A DNA stretch of 64,000 nucleotides from Owenia fusiformis. Lineage: Eukaryota > Annelida > Polychaeta > Sabellida > Oweniidae. Below the pieces are notes generated by a model, which saw nothing but the letters and a program-made list of their open reading frames with translations, was not told the DNA's origin and did no database searches. Positions 59,735-64,000 of the stretch are shown here, one piece after another. The number at the start of each line of letters is the position of its first letter. Positions within the stretch are counted from its first letter, which is position 1. Location of the stretch: the NCBI GenBank assembly GCA_903813345.2, contig CAIIXF020000003.1, forward strand, positions 7,151,815 through 7,215,814. The letters run 5' to 3'. Position numbers and translations under genes: made by a program.

Positions 59735-60121
59735 GGTCTATAGGTAGTTACCAGTTTCACCACGAGGTGGCTCGTTCGGGTCAGATAGCATGGCGGGTAT
59801 AGAAGAAAGTTCCCTTTAACTTAAATTACATCTGTTTTAGTTGTTCAATTTTCATATGACCCTCATGTATCTTATAGTTATACAAATCAAAAAATGTCCA
59901 GTAAAAGAAAATGTTATCTGTCCAATACAAGAAATGAAATTTTACTTTTTGTGATTTTGTTTTGTAACATGGGCTCAATGGGGAATCAATCCGAACTAGA
60001 ATCCACATTTTCAAAACCATATCTCTAGAAGTACTTTTACATGTAGATTTCAAATATGACATCACTTTGACTGAATTTTGAATATTTAAAGACGTAAATC
60101 AAGATGATTTCTACTTGCATC
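59735..60121. mobile_element. MITE family G copy
   Basis: It contains TAGGTAGTTACCAGTTTCAC, GAGGTGGCTCGTTCGGGTCA and the right end TTTCTACTTGCATCTAG. The left terminus is eroded. It abuts the 44-bp minisatellite. Confidence 0.75.
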
Positions 60122-60385
60122 TAGTCTATTGGCAGTCAGCCAGCTGTCAGTTGTCAACTGTCAGTCAACTCATTTTTCCAAGTTTATTGGCAAGAATGAA
60201 AAGTGTTTGCCATTGGCAGCCAGGCAGCTGTAAGTTTCAAACCCAAAAGGACATATATCAGATATCCTTTAACATATTGGCAATCGGTACACTGCCGAAT
60301 GGGCAACTCATTTTTCCAAGTTCATTGCCAGGAATGAAAAGAGATTGCAAATGGCAGTTAAGCAACTGTAAGTTTCGAATCCTGT
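60121..60385. repeat. Tandem duplication, about 125-bp unit
   Basis: Two copies share CAACTCATTTTTCCAAGTT, ATTGGCAAGAATGAAAAG or a variant, and GCAACTGTAAGTTTC or a variant. Confidence 0.75.
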
Positions 60386-61028
60386 AATATGTCCTGACAA
60401 GCAAAACAGAAAACATTCAAATGTACCACTACGTTGTCCAGACATGCAACATTATTCAATTTCACCGAGATTTTACACCATATTATCAACGGTGTGTACA
60501 TGTATGTTTGAGTAATTAATCCAATAATCGTATAGGCGGTGTGTACGTTTGAGAAATCGATTGAATAATCGTGTACCTAAAAATACCCAGTGCTTTTATT
60601 GATGGTTGATCATAGAAAATGTTTATAAATGATGTATTAATTCTTTAAATTATATACGAAAAATGTGATTTTGAGGCAGAAAGTAAAAGAAATACTCTGT
60701 TGTGATAATCAAATAATTTTTTAGAAGTTTGTTCGAAAAAAGAGGTCTAGTTTATTTTATGCTCCTACCTCTGGAACATGATTTGCTAATATTTGAGAGA
60801 ACTCATTTTAAAGCAATCTTTAGAACAATTAACCTAAAAAATGATGAAATGAAAATTGTCAGATTAACATACTTTCATTCAAAATAAGCCACTCCCAGAA
60901 AAAATGTAGAGAGTTTGAGAATATTCTTTCATTCAAAATAGCCACTCACGTAAAAATAAAGCAGAGTTTGAGACTTGGAAAAAGGCAAGATAATATCCTT
61001 AGGAACCCTTTGGAGATAGAACATATAT
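60386..61028. other. Intergenic, no gene recognised
   Basis: A GTGTGTAC/AATAATCG segment is repeated at about 60490-60570, and TTTCATTCAAAATA repeats near 60870 and 60928. Nothing more. Confidence 0.5.
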
Positions 61029-61478
61029 AGGTTATTTACTGGGAGGGATTGAATATGGGTTTTATTCCGAGGGACAATATGATATTGACCGAAGGGTTAT
61101 ATGATATTGACCGAGGGAGCGCAGCGACCGAGTGTCAATATCATATTTCCCAAGGTCAATATCATATTTTCCGAGGAATGAAACCCATATTCAACCCCGA
61201 CCAGAAATAACCTATTTATTCCATAATACAGTCCTCTAAAATTTTACATTTTGAAAATGCCTTTATCAATTAGCCAAGGTTAAAAATAACAGGAAAACCA
61301 AAAATAGGTTAACACGTTCCAATACGATTTTTTTCCCGGGGACAATACGATTTTTTCATGTAATACGCTCCAATACGGTTTTTTCCCGGGGACAATACGA
61401 TTTTTTCATGTAATACGATTCAATACGATTTTTATTCCTTCATATTTCCCTGGGAAAACAGTAGTATTATGGAATAAA
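61029..61478. mobile_element. Palindrome plus inverted-repeat element, most complete
   Basis: A long palindrome runs from AGGTTATTTACTGGGAGGG (61029) to its inverse ending AAATAACCT (61213). Its centre is GAGGGAGCGCAGCGACCGAG and there are repeated ATATGATATTGACCGA phrases. Directly next to it, TTTATTCCATAATAC (61215-61229) and GTATTATGGAATAAA (61464-61478) are perfect inverse copies. They enclose a two-unit tandem repeat of about 53 bp containing CCCGGGGACAATACGATTTT. Confidence 0.72.
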
Positions 61479-61554
61479 TGTTCATTATCTTACTGATATA
61501 CTGATTTTTGACAGATTTAAGAATATATGAAGCATTTGTCCAATAATTGCGTTA

Positions 61555-61702
61555 GATATTGACACGTTTCATAAATCATGCCTACAATGATTTGTACAGA
61601 TAATAGACGGTCTAGTTCATTGTCTAATGGACACGTTTCATAAAGCATGCCTACACTGATTTGTACAGATAAAAGACTGTCTAGTTCATTGTCTAATGGA
61701 AT
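61555..61702. repeat. Tandem duplication, about 68-bp unit
   Basis: Two copies contain ACACGTTTCATAAA-CATGCC, ATTTGTACAGATAA and GTCTAGTTCATTGTCTAATG. Confidence 0.85.
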
Positions 61703-61974
61703 GCCTTAATTGGCATTAAACTTAAGATAAGTTTTGTTCAAATAAAGAAGAGGTGTTTCAAATAACATTCCCGCAGTTCATTGGTTTGCTTTTGTGATTC
61801 CAAGATCTGTCCTTATTGACATGAACAATATACTCAGAGTTATAAAAGTGTGAAATGATAGCATCGTCCTAATGGTCACGCATTTCGAAGTGTGTTTCAT
61901 GCTTTACTAACAATCAGATATCTTTTATGAAAAATATCAATAATAAAATGATCTGACTCAATTCCAATGTTAAA

Positions 61975-62345
61975 GGCCCCATGAAAAGTTTAAATCACTT
62001 TGGCTATAGATAGTTCTGAGAAAAAATGCATTAAAGCATTTAGCATAAGTAGTTCAGCACTAATAAAAAGTGATGAAAATCTCACGTTGTTATATATCAA
62101 AAGTTCACAATATTAAGTAAGATTTTTTCAGATTTTTTCAATGTGTTACTTATGAAATTAAATGTGAAATGAATGATTCAAGTAAGTAAATAACTCATCA
62201 AATTCTTCCAGAAGTGTTGTAAAAATGCCAAGAAAATCAAAAATTTGAAAATAATTTTTTTATAACATATTTTTCTTAACATCCTGTTAGGGCTTGAGAA
62301 ATAATATTTAGATGATAAAAATGATGCATAGTACCTTTAAGTGAC
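61975..62345. repeat. Dispersed repeat related (inverted) to 3780-4090
   Basis: AAAGGCCCCATG-AAAGTTTAAA-CACTTTGGCT and TTCTGAGAAAAAATGCATT correspond to the reverse complement of the block at 3780-4090. Most of the rest is too diverged to align by eye. Confidence 0.45.
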
Positions 62346-62753
62346 AGAAACGTTATCTCTTTTCTGAAATACATCCAGGAAATCCATATTTAAAAAGAAA
62401 GAAGAGAGTGTTTGGTTAAGAGTAAGAATACAACATGGATAGTTTAAAAGCATGTGCCTTGCAGGCAAACATGTAAAAGATACACATCTTATAACTTAAC
62501 TGCCATATCTGGTTTACGCCATGTCCTTATATCAACTAACAAACAAACAATGCTGAACCTTATTCACAGTTGAAGAGATATAAGAAGATACATGTTGCAG
62601 GAGACAAATAAACAAAGGCCAGCTATAGAGTATCTTCTGTCCTTATATTGAACTTACTTTTTGTATTTTAATATATTACGTTTTTTATTAATTTCATATT
62701 AACAGTTTTGATCGCAAGATACAGCTATATATAATAAGAAGCACTCAAAATTA

Positions 62754-62970
62754 GCATGTATAGGTTACGCTGAGGTAAATTACTAAAATGATTTTTGTTG
62801 TTATTTTATAATTTGATTTATGTATTTTAATATTCATTTTGTTATAATGATAATATAAGAAAATAAGCATGTATAGGTTCGGTGAAGTAAATTACTAAAA
62901 TGATTTTTGTTGTTATTTTATAATTTGATTTATGTATTTTAATATTCATTTTGTTATTATGATAATATAA
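62754..62970. repeat. Tandem duplication, about 115-bp unit
   Basis: Two almost identical copies contain GCATGTATAGGTT, AAATTACTAAAATGATTTTT and TTTATGTATTTTAATATTCA. Confidence 0.9.
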
Positions 62971-64000
62971 CAACATATTTATCTTTTTAAGTCCTTTCCT
63001 GTGTGTCTCACTGCAGAAAAAGCCAGTATAATTAAAAAAGACATAAATATAGCCATTTAGTTTTCAATCTGCGGTCTACACCTTACCATATCGTTTTAAT
63101 AGTTCGTACAGGTTCTGTGAGATAACTCTTTATGAGTGCTTCATTTCCTATAAAACGCCATTGAAGTCGTATTAGTCTGAACAAATGTGCTCAAGTATAA
63201 TGAAGGATCATTTATAAATATGCAACGGCAATAATAATGTGACTTTGGCAAAGAAAACACTAGTTTAATGCCATCAAACCGGGAAATGAAAGAAAAACTT
63301 GTTAGTATGACATTAGTTGAACAGACGAATTCCAATTACGAGCCCCAAGTCATTAGCTTCTGTATAAAGGGGTAAGACATTAAAAGCGATCTAAATTACA
63401 TTAAGGCATCAGCGTTTAAGAGCTGCAGAGGCAAAATAAATGTTATTTTTCAGATTTATTTAAGCTACGTGCAATATAAAAGTTACTGGAGCATTTGGGC
63501 ATTTTAATTCCTATTTCATTTATATGTTGACACTATTTTGACCTTGAACTCAATGTCAGGCTGTTTTTGAAGGTCAATACTTTTGTATATACTGTTTTGT
63601 TTTTTTATTCAATTAATTAATGAAACACCTCCTTTGAAGGTAAGTTGAGTTGTCACAGAACAAATAGAATATCCTCTAAAAACTCTCAAATAAAAGTTGA
63701 GTTCAATCTCGGAATTATTTTATTACTGTCAAGATTCAAAGTATTCATTATTCCAGGAGATAATGTGTTTTCTATGTCATGCTTACAGTTGAAACATTTC
63801 TTTCTTTTAAGGTTATTGTATTCTTGGAAGAAAACATTGGTGAGCATTTTTGTTTTGATTTATTTCATGAAGATTTATCTCTGCAATGTATTTACAAAAA
63901 AGTAACTAAAATCACATTTACACCTCCTCCAATCATCCCTTCTTTAACGCCATTTACACGTTAGCAATTGTAACTATTGCATACAACACATACACTCCCC
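62971..64000. other. Intergenic, no gene recognised
   Basis: Short ORFs (for example 63645-63905) lack domain signatures or splice context. No repeats are obvious. Confidence 0.5.

Noticed and set aside
60361-60380. tRNA B-box-like stretch (TTTCGAATCC)
   Set aside because: No matching A box or cloverleaf can be drawn around it, and it lies within a local tandem duplication.
63645-63905. 86-codon ORF at the right edge as a membrane protein
   Set aside because: Hydrophobic only because of T-rich codons. There is no start context, splice site or recognisable family.

Overview
This window looks like AT-rich nuclear DNA from an invertebrate animal. I favour a lophotrochozoan, most likely a bivalve mollusc. 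The reasons are spliced genes with GT-AG introns, a neuropeptide-type seven-helix receptor, a Tx1/L1-like LINE, and many non-coding repeats with (CCGT)n runs of the kind common in molluscan genomes. The species call is inference. There is no sign of bacterial gene organisation, CRISPR or plasmid functions.

Genes are few. (1) A minus-strand three-exon gene (10644 to 8196) joins in frame into a 252-residue protein. It has three CxxC pairs typical of the 3CxxC zinc-finger family (ZAR1/RTP-like) and a very basic C-terminal tail. (2) A minus-strand, single-exon rhodopsin-type GPCR of 421 residues (20712 to 19447) resembles FMRFamide/peptide receptors. (3) A minus-strand candidate first coding exon (1246 to 1002) ends at a good donor, and its downstream exons are not identified. 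(4) A LINE copy (about 26447 to 22564, minus) has an ORF2 broken by one extra base in a homopolymer.

The rest is repeat-rich intergenic DNA. Six elements (12502-13208, 13332-15185, 28247-28485, 34554-36214, 40197-41195, 43059-44260) are unrelated in most of their sequence but, to varying degrees, share one build. That build is a short 5' motif opening a hairpin, a CCGT/GTCCG-like run, an array of 130-165 bp monomers, the 5' motif inverted near the 3' end, and then a 3' hairpin with a short tail. One of them sits inside an 81-bp satellite, so its empty site can be read: there is no duplication longer than 2 bp, and the element ends in CTAG. I read these as non-autonomous Helitron/Helentron-like elements. 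They are the most interesting system here.

Other structure includes a direct segmental duplication of about 5.8 kb (44989-50806 and 51181-56422), a pair of 452-bp direct repeats flanking 868 bp (29239-31010), and three palindrome-plus-inverted-repeat elements (6965, 49367, 61029). There are also three TA-flanked mariner-like MITEs, two further MITE families with several copies, and about ten minisatellite arrays. From about 26.7 kb to the end I find no convincing gene.
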